From Paenibacillus sp. FSL R7-0204 (GTDB lineage Bacteria > Bacillota > Bacilli > Paenibacillales > Paenibacillaceae): a DNA stretch of 64,000 nt. The notes beneath the pieces were generated by a model. It ran no database searches and was not told where the DNA came from. It saw only the letters and a program-made list of their open reading frames with translations. Below, one piece after another: positions 53,951 to 63,065 of this stretch (the stretch's first letter is position 1; each line of letters begins with the position of its first letter). The stretch covers positions 2,914,001-2,978,000 of the forward strand of contig NZ_JBBOCA010000001.1 of the NCBI RefSeq assembly GCF_038002225.1. The letters run 5' to 3'. Both the position numbers and the translations under genes were made by a program.

Positions 53951-54023
53951 TAGCCGAGTAAAGCAGAGTTTAGAATGAGTTGAGTAGAGTATAGTTGAGC
54001 TGAGTGTAGGACCTATAGCAGAG
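53951..54023 (+). promoter_or_regulatory. TRAP-binding (G/U)AG triplet array in the trp leader
   Basis: From 53951 to 54009 there are 11 TAG or GAG triplets: 53951, 53956, 53966, 53971, 53977, 53982, 53987, 53992, 53997, 54002 and 54007, mostly separated by two bases; an AAG at 53961 fills the one gap in register. Two more occur at 54016 and 54021. Eleven triplets is the number expected for the 11-subunit TRAP ring, whose gene mtrB is at 43475-43723. Bases 53982-53989 (GAGTAGAG) can pair with the terminator's 5' arm, so bound TRAP would block antitermination. Confidence 0.88.
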
Positions 54024-54180
54024 CAGACCCTTGATTGTCAGTGTTCTTTTTTGGCATACCTGTATAGCCGTAACTTATGATGAGTTGCTTCTGCGCTATC
54101 CCTGTATCCATGGAGGAATCTCTTGCATTTGGCTTTGTTCATGCCGGTCCGAGGCGCTAATTCACATACTGACTATCAAC

Positions 54181-54206
54181 AAACCTCTACTCCGGTAGAG
54201 GTTTTT
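54181..54206 (+). terminator. trp attenuator (intrinsic terminator)
   Basis: AAACCTCTAC and GTAGAGGTTT form a perfect 10-bp stem with a TCCG loop, followed by T-rich sequence, 45 bases before trpE. The 54185-54192 octamer CTCTACTC is the perfect complement of the TRAP-site segment 53982-53989, giving mutually exclusive structures. Confidence 0.82.
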
Positions 54207-54250
54207 CTGTATTTCGGACCTTATCCGTTATCCCCTAGGAGGTTACCCAA

Positions 54251-55804
54251 GTGACGAATCCGAGCATTGAAGAAGTGGTGTCGCTGTCGCGCGAATACAA
54301 TCTGATCCCCGTTGTAACAAGATTGCTGGCTGATATGGAAACGCCGATCCGGCTGTTCCAGCGGTTTGCAGAGCAGGATCGCGCATTTTTGCTGGAGAGT
54401 GTAGAGGGCGGCATTCAGTGGGCGCGTTATTCTTTTATCGGCAGTGATCCGTTCCTGATGATCTCCGGCAAAAAGGGCCAGATTCAGGTGGAGGTCGGCG
54501 GCGAGAAAAAACAGCTGTCCGGCAAACCTGTCGAGGAGCTGAAAGCGCTGCTCCGTTCCTATCGCAGTCCCAAGCTGGACGGCATGCCGCCGTTCACGGG
54601 CGGAGCCATCGGATTCTTCGGTTATGATCTGCTGCAGTATTATGAGAAGCTGTCCGCACATGCGGTAGATGACCTGAATATGGATGATATCCGCTTTATG
54701 TTCTGTGACCGCATTATCGTCTTCGATCATGTGAAGCAGCAGATCCTGCTGGTGGGTAATCTTCATATTAAGGATGGCGATACGGATTCGGATATCCGGG
54801 CGGGCTACGAGGAACTGAGCAATCGCTTAGTGAATCTGGCAGAAGAGCTGCAAAAGGAAGGCCCGAAGGAGAACGTCAACCGCCGCAGCATTCCGCAGGA
54901 TATCGAGCTTGGAGAGATTCACTCGAATCTCACGAAGGAGCAGTATATAAGCAACGTAGAGAAGGCCAAGGAATACATTCGCGCCGGAGATATCTTCCAG
55001 GTGGTGCTGTCACAGCGGATGCATATTGAGACCGAGGTCTCTCCGCTGCATGTGTACCGGATGCTCCGCATTCTGAATCCTTCCCCCTACATGTATTATC
55101 TGAAAATGGATGAGGAAATCATTGTCGGCACCTCGCCGGAAGCACTGGTCAAGGTGGACGGCGGACGGGTGGAGACCCGGCCGATTGCCGGAACCCGGCC
55201 GCGCGGAGCGAGCGCGGCAGAAGATCATCAGCTCGCCGCAGAGCTGCTTGAGGACGAGAAGGAACGTGCGGAGCATCTGATGCTGGTCGACCTGGGCCGC
55301 AATGATCTGGGCCGGGTCTCGAAATTCGGCAGCGTGAAATGCAATACATTCATGGAGATCGAGAAATACTCGCATGTCATGCATCTGGTCTCGAATGTGA
55401 CCGGAACGCTGGCCGAGGATAAGGATTTCTTCGATGCCTTCCTCTCCTGTCTTCCGGCAGGTACGGTATCGGGAGCGCCGAAGCTGCGGGCGATGGAGAT
55501 TATTGCCGAGCTGGAGCGGGAGGCCCGCGGCGCTTATGCCGGAGCGATCGGATATCTCGGCTTCTCCGGGAACATGGATTCCTGCATCACCATCCGCACG
55601 ATTATCTTCCGCAAGGGCCGTGCTTACGTGCAGGCCGGGGCAGGAATCGTCTGGGATTCTGTGCCGGAGAAGGAATATGAGGAGACGGTGAACAAGGCCA
55701 AGGGGATGCTGAAGGCAATCCGTATGGCGGAAGCGATGTTCCCCGCCGAGGTGAAGGAGAAGCAGGTCATTAACCAGGATTATATGTACGAATATACCCC
55801 GTGA
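54251..55804 (+). CDS. trpE: Anthranilate synthase component I
   Basis: A 517-residue enzyme; GTG 54251 follows TAGGAGG. Feedback-inhibition motif LLES with ARYSFIG near the N-terminus, the chorismate-binding core PIAGTRPRGA, LMLVDLGRNDLGRV, FLSCLPAGTVSGAPKLRAMEI and GAIGYLGFSGNMDSCI. Its glutaminase partner trpG is not in this operon, as in Bacillus where pabA supplies it. Confidence 0.96.
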   Translation: MTNPSIEEVVSLSREYNLIPVVTRLLADMETPIRLFQRFAEQDRAFLLESVEGGIQWARYSFIGSDPFLMISGKKGQIQVEVGGEKKQLSGKPVEELKALLRSYRSPKLDGMPPFTGGAIGFFGYDLLQYYEKLSAHAVDDLNMDDIRFMFCDRIIVFDHVKQQILLVGNLHIKDGDTDSDIRAGYEELSNRLVNLAEELQKEGPKENVNRRSIPQDIELGEIHSNLTKEQYISNVEKAKEYIRAGDIFQVVLSQRMHIETEVSPLHVYRMLRILNPSPYMYYLKMDEEIIVGTSPEALVKVDGGRVETRPIAGTRPRGASAAEDHQLAAELLEDEKERAEHLMLVDLGRNDLGRVSKFGSVKCNTFMEIEKYSHVMHLVSNVTGTLAEDKDFFDAFLSCLPAGTVSGAPKLRAMEIIAELEREARGAYAGAIGYLGFSGNMDSCITIRTIIFRKGRAYVQAGAGIVWDSVPEKEYEETVNKAKGMLKAIRMAEAMFPAEVKEKQVINQDYMYEYTP

Positions 55805-55882
55805 ACCGGGAATTAGCAGAGACGAGATCAGAAGAGCAGAGAATGCTCCATAAAACTTAAAACTTTTAGGAGGACATCAACT

Positions 55883-56923
55883 ATGGATGCAAGCCAGTTA
55901 CTACAATCAGGAATTGCCGGTTTAATCGAGGGAGAGGATCTTACCCGTACGCAGGCCCGCGAGATTATGGGCACGATTATGGAAGGTGCAGCTTCACCGG
56001 CACAGATCGGAGCGCTGCTGACCGCGCTGCGGATTAAAGGGGAGACCGTTGAAGAAATCACCGGCTTCGCAGAGGCGATGCGCGGCTTCGGCACACAGGT
56101 GCTTACAGAACGGAGCCAGCTGCTGGATACTTGCGGCACGGGAGGCTCCGGCATTCATAAATTCAATATCTCCACAGCATCGGCAATCATCTCTTCCGCT
56201 GCTTCTGTAAGAGTTGCGAAGCATGGCAACCGTTCGGCGTCCGGCAGAGCGGGCAGCGCAGATGTGCTGGAAGCGCTTGGTGTTAATATTCATCTGAATG
56301 CGGAGCAGGCGCGGCAATGTCTGGACAGTATCGGCATCTGCTTCCTGTTCGCTCAAATCTATCATCCGTCCATGAAGCATGCCGCTGCTCCCCGCCGTGA
56401 GCTGGGTGTGCGGACAGTCTTCAATATGCTGGGTCCGCTGACCAATCCGGCCGGAGCAGACCGGCAGCTGATGGGCATCTACGACCGTAACAAGACAGAG
56501 ACGGTTGCCAAGGTCCTGGGTGAGCTCGGCTCCAAGCGGGCGATGATTGTCAGCAGCCTGGACGGCTTGGATGAGATCAGCATCTCGGCACCGACTCAGG
56601 TCTCCGAGCTGAAGCAGGGCCTAGTCACCACCTATGTAATTACACCGCAGGAGCTTGGCCTCAGCCAACATCCGCTGGAGGATGTCATGGGCGGTGATGC
56701 TGCAGAGAATGCGGCGATTATCACTACAGTGCTGGAGGGTAATATCAATCCGTACCGTGATATCGTACTCGCGAATGCCGGAGCTTGCATCTATGTCGCC
56801 GGTCTAGCGGATACACTTAAGGAAGGCGTGGACCGTGCCAGAGAGGTTGTGGATTCAGGGGCGGCCCTGCGCAAGCTGGAACAGTTAAAAGCGATGACAA
56901 AGGAGCTTGATTATGTATCTTGA
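55883..56923 (+). CDS. trpD: Anthranilate phosphoribosyltransferase
   Basis: A 346-residue enzyme, AGGAGGA before ATG 55883. Motifs: LDTCGTGGSGIHKFNIST (PRPP loop), KHGNRSASGRAGSADVLEALG, FLFAQIYHPSMKHAAAPRRE and RTVFNMLGPLTNPA. Overlaps trpC by 11 bases. Confidence 0.96.
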   Translation: MDASQLLQSGIAGLIEGEDLTRTQAREIMGTIMEGAASPAQIGALLTALRIKGETVEEITGFAEAMRGFGTQVLTERSQLLDTCGTGGSGIHKFNISTASAIISSAASVRVAKHGNRSASGRAGSADVLEALGVNIHLNAEQARQCLDSIGICFLFAQIYHPSMKHAAAPRRELGVRTVFNMLGPLTNPAGADRQLMGIYDRNKTETVAKVLGELGSKRAMIVSSLDGLDEISISAPTQVSELKQGLVTTYVITPQELGLSQHPLEDVMGGDAAENAAIITTVLEGNINPYRDIVLANAGACIYVAGLADTLKEGVDRAREVVDSGAALRKLEQLKAMTKELDYVS

Positions 56924-57743
56924 CCGGATTGTTGCCACGAAGGTGAAAGAGGTAGAAGCGTTAAGCCGGAAATTCTCGCTCGCTGCGGTTGAGCGCTCCA
57001 TTGCAGGTTTGCCTGCTACCAGAGGCTTCCGCAGCGCCTTGACTGAACGCCGGAACCGGGAGATGGGGCTGATCGCCGAAGTGAAGAAGGCCTCGCCGTC
57101 CAAGGGGCTGATCCGGGCCGATTTCGATCCGGTGTCGATTGCCCGGGGGTATGAAGCGGGAGGCGCCGATTGCCTGTCGGTGTTGACGGATCAGGAATAT
57201 TTTCAGGGCAGCGGCGTGTATCTCCAGCAGGTTAGAGAGGCTGTGCAGCTTCCGCTGCTGCGTAAGGACTTCATCATTGATGAGAAGCAGATCTATGAGG
57301 CCCGCCTGCTTGGCGCGGATGCGATTCTGCTGATTGCGGCCATTCTGACCCCGCAGCAGCTCGCCGGGTTCACTGACTCCGCTGCCGCGCTTGGACTCGA
57401 TATCCTGATTGAGGTCCATGACCGCACTGAACTGGAGACGGTATTGTCTACTGGCAAGGCTGAACATCCCGGGGTTCTGCTGGGCATCAATAACCGGAAT
57501 CTCAAGACGTTCGAAACCTCACTCTCCGCTACGGAGGAGCTGGCAGCCTTGCTGCCCGCCGGTCTTCCGGTAATCAGCGAGAGCGGAATTACCGGGCCGG
57601 AGGATATTGCGTATCTCCGCAAGACACGGGCAACCGGTGTGCTGGTCGGAGAATACCTGATGCGCCAGCCGGATGTAGAGCAGGCAATCCATCAGCTGCT
57701 CGGTCCGCTTCCAGCCGGGAAGGATCGTGTGCAGCGTGACTGA
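56913..57743 (+). CDS. trpC: Indole-3-glycerol phosphate synthase
   Basis: A 276-residue TIM-barrel enzyme. ATG 56913 has AAAGGAG 7 bases upstream. Motifs: AEVKKASPSKGLIRADFDP, LSVLTDQEYFQGS, LLRKDFIIDEKQIYEARLLGAD and GINNRNLKTFETSL. The start lies within trpD and the end within trpF. Confidence 0.96.
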   Translation: MYLDRIVATKVKEVEALSRKFSLAAVERSIAGLPATRGFRSALTERRNREMGLIAEVKKASPSKGLIRADFDPVSIARGYEAGGADCLSVLTDQEYFQGSGVYLQQVREAVQLPLLRKDFIIDEKQIYEARLLGADAILLIAAILTPQQLAGFTDSAAALGLDILIEVHDRTELETVLSTGKAEHPGVLLGINNRNLKTFETSLSATEELAALLPAGLPVISESGITGPEDIAYLRKTRATGVLVGEYLMRQPDVEQAIHQLLGPLPAGKDRVQRD

Positions 57744-58416
57744 ACCTCTCGTAAAAATCTGTGGACTTCAGGGCGTTGAAGTGCTAAAATCTATGAATAG
57801 TTTGCCGCTCGATTATGTGGGCCTGGTATTTGCACCCAGCCGCCGGAGGGTTACCGCGGGTGTGGCTGCGGAGCTGATTGCAGAGCTGGGCAACTGGAAG
57901 TCTGAGCCTGCGCCCCGACCTGTTGGCGTATTCGTCAACCCCGGCCTTTCTGAGCTGGCAGAGCTGCTGAGAACTGTACCGCTGGATGTTGTGCAGCTTC
58001 ATGGACAAGAGAGTCCGCAGTTCTGTGCGGAGGTCAAGGCTGCTTTTCCCCAGGTTAAGGTCTGGAAGGCTCTTTCGGTTGCCGGGCGCAGTCCTGATGC
58101 AGGGGATGAGGTTCAACCTCTTCTGGACAGCTATGCCGGTACCATTGATGCGCTGCTGCTGGATACCTATGATCCGCAGGAGCGCGGCGGTACGGGCCGT
58201 ACATTTGATTGGGAGCAGATTCCCTTATACCAGCAAGCGGCGGCGAAGCATGCGCTGCCTTTATTTATAGCCGGAGGCTTGCATCCGGACAATGTGAACG
58301 AGCTGCTGGACGGCTACGCCCCTTATGGCGTGGATGTCTCCAGCGGAGTTGAGAGTAACGGCAGTAAGGACATTGCCAAAATGACAGCTTTCGTAGAAAG
58401 GGTGAAGCAATCATGA
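57736..58416 (+). CDS. trpF: Phosphoribosylanthranilate isomerase
   Basis: A 226-residue TIM-barrel enzyme. GTG 57736 is chosen; GTG 57727 is in frame but too near the AAGGA site. The catalytic Cys is in VKICGLQ, followed by [25 protein letters not shown], the Asp in LLLDTYDP and [11 protein letters not shown]. trpB overlaps the stop (ATGA). Confidence 0.93.
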   Translation: MTEPLVKICGLQGVEVLKSMNSLPLDYVGLVFAPSRRRVTAGVAAELIAELGNWKSEPAPRPVGVFVNPGLSELAELLRTVPLDVVQLHGQESPQFCAEVKAAFPQVKVWKALSVAGRSPDAGDEVQPLLDSYAGTIDALLLDTYDPQERGGTGRTFDWEQIPLYQQAAAKHALPLFIAGGLHPDNVNELLDGYAPYGVDVSSGVESNGSKDIAKMTAFVERVKQS

Positions 58417-59612
58417 TACAAGTACCGGACAAAAATGGGCGTTTTGGTTCTTTTGGAGGCCGCTTCGTTCCTGAGACCTTGATGACTGCACTGATCGAGC
58501 TGGAAGAGGCTTACAATAAATTCTCGGCAGACCCGGCCTTTCAGAAGGAAATAGATTATCTGCTCAAGCAGTATTCGGGCCGCGAGACCCCGCTGTATTA
58601 TGCAGAGCGGCTAAGCAAGCAGCTTGGCGAGGCCAAGATCTATCTGAAGCGGGAGGACCTCAATCATACAGGCGCCCACAAGATTAACAATGCTATCGGA
58701 CAAGGCATCCTGGCCAAAATGATGGGTAAAACCAAGGTGATTGCCGAAACCGGCGCAGGCCAGCACGGAGTAGCGACCGCTACGGTAGCCGCCTTGCTCG
58801 GTATGGAATGCAAGGTGTTCATGGGTGAAGAGGATACCCGCCGCCAGGCGCTGAATGTCTTCCGCATGAAGCTGCTCGGGGCAGAAGTTATTCCGGTGAC
58901 CTCCGGCTCCAGAACGCTGAAGGATGCCGGGAATGAGGCGCTCCGCTACTGGGTGAGCAATGTGGAAGATACGTTCTATGTGCTTGGCTCTGCGGTTGGT
59001 CCCCATCCGTATCCGATGATGGTCCGCAACTTCCAGCGGATTATCGGTGATGAGACCCGCCGCCAGATTCTGGAGGCGGAAGGGCGTCTGCCGGATTTGC
59101 TGGTTGCCGCAGTAGGCGGAGGCAGCAATGCCATCGGCATGTTCTATCCGTTCATGGAGGATGAGCAGGTGGCGATGATTGGTGTTGAAGCTGCCGGTAA
59201 GGGCGTAGACACTCCCTTCCATGCAGCAACCATGAGCAAGGGAAGCCATGGCGTGTTCCAGGGCTCGCTGAGCTATCTGCTGCAGGATGAGCATGGACAA
59301 GTCATCGAGGCCCATTCCATATCAGCCGGACTGGATTATCCGGGCGTTGGGCCAGAGCATTCCTATCTCAAGGACATTCACCGTGCCCAGTATGTGCCGG
59401 TGACCGATGCGGAAGCGCTGGAAGCGCTGAAGCTGCTCTGCGTGACAGAAGGCATTATTCCCGCCCTGGAATCGGCTCATGCCATTGCCCATGTGGTGAA
59501 GCTCGGCAAGACGCTGACCAAGGATGATATTGTGGTGATCTGCCTATCGGGACGCGGCGACAAAGATGTCGAATCCATTATGGCTTATACGGAAGGGGCG
59601 GAGCAGCAATGA
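58413..59612 (+). CDS. trpB: Tryptophan synthase beta chain
   Basis: A 399-residue PLP enzyme. Start [14 protein letters not shown], the PLP lysine in [32 protein letters not shown], and the phosphate-binding [13 protein letters not shown] loop. Overlaps trpF and trpA by four bases each. Confidence 0.97.
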   Translation: MIQVPDKNGRFGSFGGRFVPETLMTALIELEEAYNKFSADPAFQKEIDYLLKQYSGRETPLYYAERLSKQLGEAKIYLKREDLNHTGAHKINNAIGQGILAKMMGKTKVIAETGAGQHGVATATVAALLGMECKVFMGEEDTRRQALNVFRMKLLGAEVIPVTSGSRTLKDAGNEALRYWVSNVEDTFYVLGSAVGPHPYPMMVRNFQRIIGDETRRQILEAEGRLPDLLVAAVGGGSNAIGMFYPFMEDEQVAMIGVEAAGKGVDTPFHAATMSKGSHGVFQGSLSYLLQDEHGQVIEAHSISAGLDYPGVGPEHSYLKDIHRAQYVPVTDAEALEALKLLCVTEGIIPALESAHAIAHVVKLGKTLTKDDIVVICLSGRGDKDVESIMAYTEGAEQQ

Positions 59613-60433
59613 CAACTGAAACGACTAACCGGATGGACCTGACGTTTAACCGGCTGAAGGCGGAAGGCCGGACTGCCCTTATTCCGTTCCTTACCGTAGG
59701 CGATCCTGATCTCGAGACTACACTGGATATTATTGCTGAGCTGGAAGCAGCCGGAGCGGATATCCTGGAGCTTGGCGTTCCTTACTCCGATCCGCTTGCC
59801 GACGGTCCGGTCATCCAGCGGGCGTCTGCAAGAGCGCTGCGAAGCAAGGTTCATCTGCGTACCTGTATGGAGACGGCGCTGAAAGCACGGCAGGCAGGCA
59901 GCGGGCTGCCGTTCATCCTGTTCACGTATTATAATCCGGTGCTGCAGATGGGGCTGGATACGTTTTTTGCAGAGCTGAATACCCATGAGATCAGCGGGCT
60001 GATTATTCCAGACCTGCCGATTGAGGAATCAGAAGACATGCGTGCACGCAGCCGTGCCGCCGGAGTGAATCTCATTCCGCTCGTGGCCCCGACCTCCAGC
60101 GAACGGATTGCCCGGATCGTATCCGGCGCAAGCGGCTTTGTCTATTGTGTATCCTCACTCGGTGTAACCGGGGAACGCTCAAGCTTCCACAGCGGAGTAG
60201 ATGAATTCATAGCGTCCGTCCGCCGGTCTACGGATCTGCCGGTTGCTGTAGGATTCGGAATCTCCACTGGAGAACAGGTATCCCGTTTTGCCAAGATCTG
60301 TGATGGTGTAGTAGTAGGTAGCGCCATCGTCCGCAAGGTGGAGGAGGTTATTCCCCTGCTGTCCCAGCCGCAGACGAGAAGCGCCGGACTGTTGCAAATT
60401 CGTGAATTTGTGGCACAATTAAGACCTAATTAA
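59609..60433 (+). CDS. trpA: Tryptophan synthase alpha chain
   Basis: A 274-residue TIM-barrel subunit. Catalytic Glu in [20 protein letters not shown] and Asp in [20 protein letters not shown] and [11 protein letters not shown] are conserved loops. Coupled to trpB; hisC follows after 23 bases. Confidence 0.96.
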   Translation: MTTETTNRMDLTFNRLKAEGRTALIPFLTVGDPDLETTLDIIAELEAAGADILELGVPYSDPLADGPVIQRASARALRSKVHLRTCMETALKARQAGSGLPFILFTYYNPVLQMGLDTFFAELNTHEISGLIIPDLPIEESEDMRARSRAAGVNLIPLVAPTSSERIARIVSGASGFVYCVSSLGVTGERSSFHSGVDEFIASVRRSTDLPVAVGFGISTGEQVSRFAKICDGVVVGSAIVRKVEEVIPLLSQPQTRSAGLLQIREFVAQLRPN

Positions 60434-60456
60434 CTTTTGGAGAGCGAGGATCACCC

Positions 60457-61554
60457 ATGAATCCAAAACCGAATATTGTTGACCTTCCTGTCTACAAGCC
60501 CGGGAAACCAATTGAAGAAGTCAAGAAGGAGCTGGGCTTAAGCGAAGTCATTAAGCTGGCATCCAACGAGAACCCTTACGGGGCTGCACCAAGTGCAAAG
60601 GCCGCTATTGTAGCGGAGCTGGATAACCTCTTTTTATACCCGGACGGCTCTGCCGCTGAGCTGACGGCGACCCTGGCTAAGCACCTGGGCGTGGCGGGCG
60701 ACCGTATTATTTTCGGATGCGGATCGGATGAGATTATTGCTCTGATTGCCCGTGCCTTCTTCCTGCCCGGTGACGAGACGATTATGGCCGATCAGACCTT
60801 CTCTGTATATAAGAGCAATGCGGATATCGAAGGAGCTGTGACTATAGAAGTCCCGCTTAAGGACGGAACGCATGATCTGGATGCGATGCTGGCGAAGATT
60901 ACTGACCGGACCAAGATCATTTGGATCTGCAATCCGAACAATCCAACCGGTACCATTGTGCCCGAGGATGCTCTGATTTCGTTCCTGGATGCAGTACCTG
61001 CCGGCGTGATGGTAGTCCTGGATGAGGCCTATTACGAATATGTGACCGATCTCAGCTACACCGACGGTATTAAATTGATCGATAAATATCCTAATTTGGT
61101 AGTCCTTCGTACCTTCTCCAAAATCTATGGTCTTGCTGCGCTCCGTATCGGCTATGGTGTAGCCAGCCAGCAGGTGATTTCCTTGATTAACCAGGTGCGT
61201 GAGCCGTTCAATACGACCCGCCTGGCTCAGGTGGCAGCGGTGGCGGCACTTTCCGATCAGGAATATGTGCAGCAGTGCCGTACACTTAACAGTGCAGGGA
61301 TCGTGCAGCTTGAGGCGGAATTCGCGCGTCTCGGGCTTACGTCCTTCCCGGCTCACGGCAACTTCATTATGGTGGATGTACGTAAGCCTGCTGCTGAAGT
61401 CTTCGATACGCTGCTGCGTCAAGGAATCATCGTCAGAACAGGCTTCCACCGGTATCCGACCTATCTGCGGGTGACCATCGGCTCCGCCGAGCAGAACACA
61501 GCCTTCGTAGCTGCCCTGGAGCAAGCGCTGAAGGAGCAGGAAGTTCGCGCATAA
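60457..61554 (+). CDS. hisC: Histidinol-phosphate aminotransferase
   Basis: A 365-residue class I/II aminotransferase. Motifs: KLASNENPYG, CNPNNPTGT, LDEAYYEY and the PLP lysine in RTFSKIYGLAALRIGYG. In the aro-trp supraoperon of Bacillus this enzyme also makes phenylalanine and tyrosine from their keto acids, which explains its place before tyrA. Confidence 0.95.
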   Translation: MNPKPNIVDLPVYKPGKPIEEVKKELGLSEVIKLASNENPYGAAPSAKAAIVAELDNLFLYPDGSAAELTATLAKHLGVAGDRIIFGCGSDEIIALIARAFFLPGDETIMADQTFSVYKSNADIEGAVTIEVPLKDGTHDLDAMLAKITDRTKIIWICNPNNPTGTIVPEDALISFLDAVPAGVMVVLDEAYYEYVTDLSYTDGIKLIDKYPNLVVLRTFSKIYGLAALRIGYGVASQQVISLINQVREPFNTTRLAQVAAVAALSDQEYVQQCRTLNSAGIVQLEAEFARLGLTSFPAHGNFIMVDVRKPAAEVFDTLLRQGIIVRTGFHRYPTYLRVTIGSAEQNTAFVAALEQALKEQEVRA

Positions 61555-61612
61555 CCGTGAGGGCTCAGAAGCTGGATTGACGATACCACAGAAGGCAGGT
61601 AGTACTAAGAAC

Positions 61613-62707
61613 ATGACGACAAAAATAGCGATTTTCGGTGTCGGCCTGATCGGCGGCTCACTGGCCCTTTGCTTCAAAGGCAAGGAGGGTCTGACCGTTG
61701 TAGGCCATGCCCACCGCCCTGAATCTGCTGCCAAATATGTGAGCAGAGGTGTGGTTGATCAGGCTACATTATCACTTGAAGAAGCTGCACTGGATGCGGA
61801 TTATATTTTTCTGTGTGTTCCGGTTGGCATGCTTGAGGACTATCTTCAGCGGTTAAGCAAGCTGCCGCTGAAGCCGGGCTGCATCATTACAGATGTCGGC
61901 AGCACCAAGGCCAGCATCGCCGCGTGTGCCCTTGCACTGGATATTCCCGGTGTACATTTCATCGGAGGCCATCCCATGGCCGGATCGGAGCGTTCAGGCG
62001 TAGAGGCAGCCTCCTCCTTACTGTTCGAGAATGCGTATTACGTGCTCACGCCCCCGCCAGGCGTACCTGAAGCGGCATACCAGGCTCTGGAGTCGCTCCT
62101 GCTACATACGAGAGCACAGATTGTCCGGCTTGATCCGGAGCGCCACGATGAGATTGTTGGAGCGATCAGCCATCTGCCGCATATTATTGCGGTAGCCCTG
62201 GTGAATCAGATTCATGCATATGACCATTCGGACTCCTTATACAGCACGCTGGCTGCGGGGGGCTTCCGTGATATTACCCGCATTGCTTCGAGCGATCCGA
62301 TCATCTGGCGCGATATTCTGCTGAATAACCGCTCTGTGATGCTGCGGCTGCTGAAGGATTGGAACGATGAGGTGTCCTCGTTCATACATCTGCTGGAGAG
62401 CGGGGATGGTGCAGGGATCGAGTCGGCCTTCCAGGAGGCGAATCAATTCCGCAGCCAGCTTCCTGAGCGGCGTAAGGGAATGATCACTCCGCTGTTCGAT
62501 CTGCATATTGATGTTCCCGATCACCCCGGCATTATCGGCCGAATTGCTACGGAGCTGGGTGACCAGGGTATCAACCTTAGTAACGTGCAGATTATTGAGA
62601 GCCGCGAGGATGTCCCCGGGATCATGCGCTTATCCTTTCGCCAGGAGAATGACATGGAGCGGGCCAGAATTCTGCTGCAGGAGAATGATTATACCGTATA
62701 TATGTAA
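61613..62707 (+). CDS. tyrA: Prephenate dehydrogenase with ACT domain
   Basis: A 364-residue enzyme making 4-hydroxyphenylpyruvate. ATG 61613 gives the usual start TTKIAIFGVGLIGGSLAL with the NAD-binding motif; an in-frame TTG at 61577 is less likely. Further: GHPMAGSERSGVEAA (active-site His), the YVLTPPPG segment, and a C-terminal ACT domain (DVPDHPGIIGRIATELGDQG) for tyrosine feedback. The gene ends the supraoperon: a terminator follows, and no aroA-type EPSP synthase is next, unlike Bacillus. Confidence 0.95.
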   Translation: MTTKIAIFGVGLIGGSLALCFKGKEGLTVVGHAHRPESAAKYVSRGVVDQATLSLEEAALDADYIFLCVPVGMLEDYLQRLSKLPLKPGCIITDVGSTKASIAACALALDIPGVHFIGGHPMAGSERSGVEAASSLLFENAYYVLTPPPGVPEAAYQALESLLLHTRAQIVRLDPERHDEIVGAISHLPHIIAVALVNQIHAYDHSDSLYSTLAAGGFRDITRIASSDPIIWRDILLNNRSVMLRLLKDWNDEVSSFIHLLESGDGAGIESAFQEANQFRSQLPERRKGMITPLFDLHIDVPDHPGIIGRIATELGDQGINLSNVQIIESREDVPGIMRLSFRQENDMERARILLQENDYTVYM

Positions 62708-62711
62708 AAGT

Positions 62712-62743
62712 AGAGCCGGGGCTGTATGCCTCGGCTCTTATTT
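62712..62743 (+). terminator. Terminator of the aro-trp-hisC-tyrA operon
   Basis: AGAGCCG with GG pairs with CC and CGGCTCT around a 7-base loop, followed by TTATTT. The 101-nt repeat begins on the next base. Confidence 0.85.
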
Positions 62744-62844
62744 AAAATATAAGAATTTATATGTTGCACACGATACATTATCCTTCTATTTCTCGCTGAA
62801 ACGGTACCGTCCTTTAAAAGGACGGCAAAGCCGTTTCTACTTGT
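62744..62844 (+). repeat. 101-nt dispersed repeat with nested hairpins, copy 2
   Basis: Same length as copy 1 at 315-415, with six substitutions and no gap. In this copy the outer stem GAAACGG/CCGTTTC is perfect and the inner stem CCGTCCTTT/AAAGGACGG is unchanged. Like copy 1 it starts directly behind an operon terminator and is in the same orientation as the upstream operon. Confidence 0.88.
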
Positions 62845-62937
62845 TAAATAGAGGAAATCCAATTGCTATCAGATGATGCCCCGGCTCCCGCAAAAAACAA
62901 GCGCTCAGTAAACACCCAAATGTTCGTAAAAATGGGC

Positions 62938-63030
62938 AAAAAAAAGACCGCTTACATTATAAGCGGTTACAGTTCACAATCTCTTGGAACCGTGTAGTGT
63001 TTGGATAGGAGTGGAGAGAAACCATACTGT
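62938..63030 (-). ncRNA. Candidate small RNA, about 93 nt
   Basis: Bounded by a perfect consensus promoter (63037-63065) and an intrinsic terminator, both on the minus strand, with no gene between. The 5' end ACAGT can pair with ACTGT (62969-62973 on the plus strand reads ACAGT), closing a loop that contains the C-rich, SD-complementary stretch CTCTCCACTCC. The terminator stem ACCGCTTA/TAAGCGGT is perfect and followed by C and eight T. A 22-codon frame (ATG at 63025) exists but lacks a ribosome site. Confidence 0.72.
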
Positions 63031-63036
63031 ACTTTT

Positions 63037-63065
63037 ATTATATGTATCCGTTTACATTTTGTCAA
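63037..63065 (-). promoter_or_regulatory. Perfect consensus sigma-A promoter of the small RNA
   Basis: On the minus strand TTGACA (63060-63065), exactly 17 bases, TATAAT (63037-63042). All twelve consensus positions match, which is rare in this window. Confidence 0.85.

Noticed and set aside
62957..63025. 22-codon frame on the minus strand inside the small RNA
   Set aside because: ATG is about 6 bases from the predicted 5' end, with no ribosome site; the frame ends inside the terminator hairpin, which fits chance.
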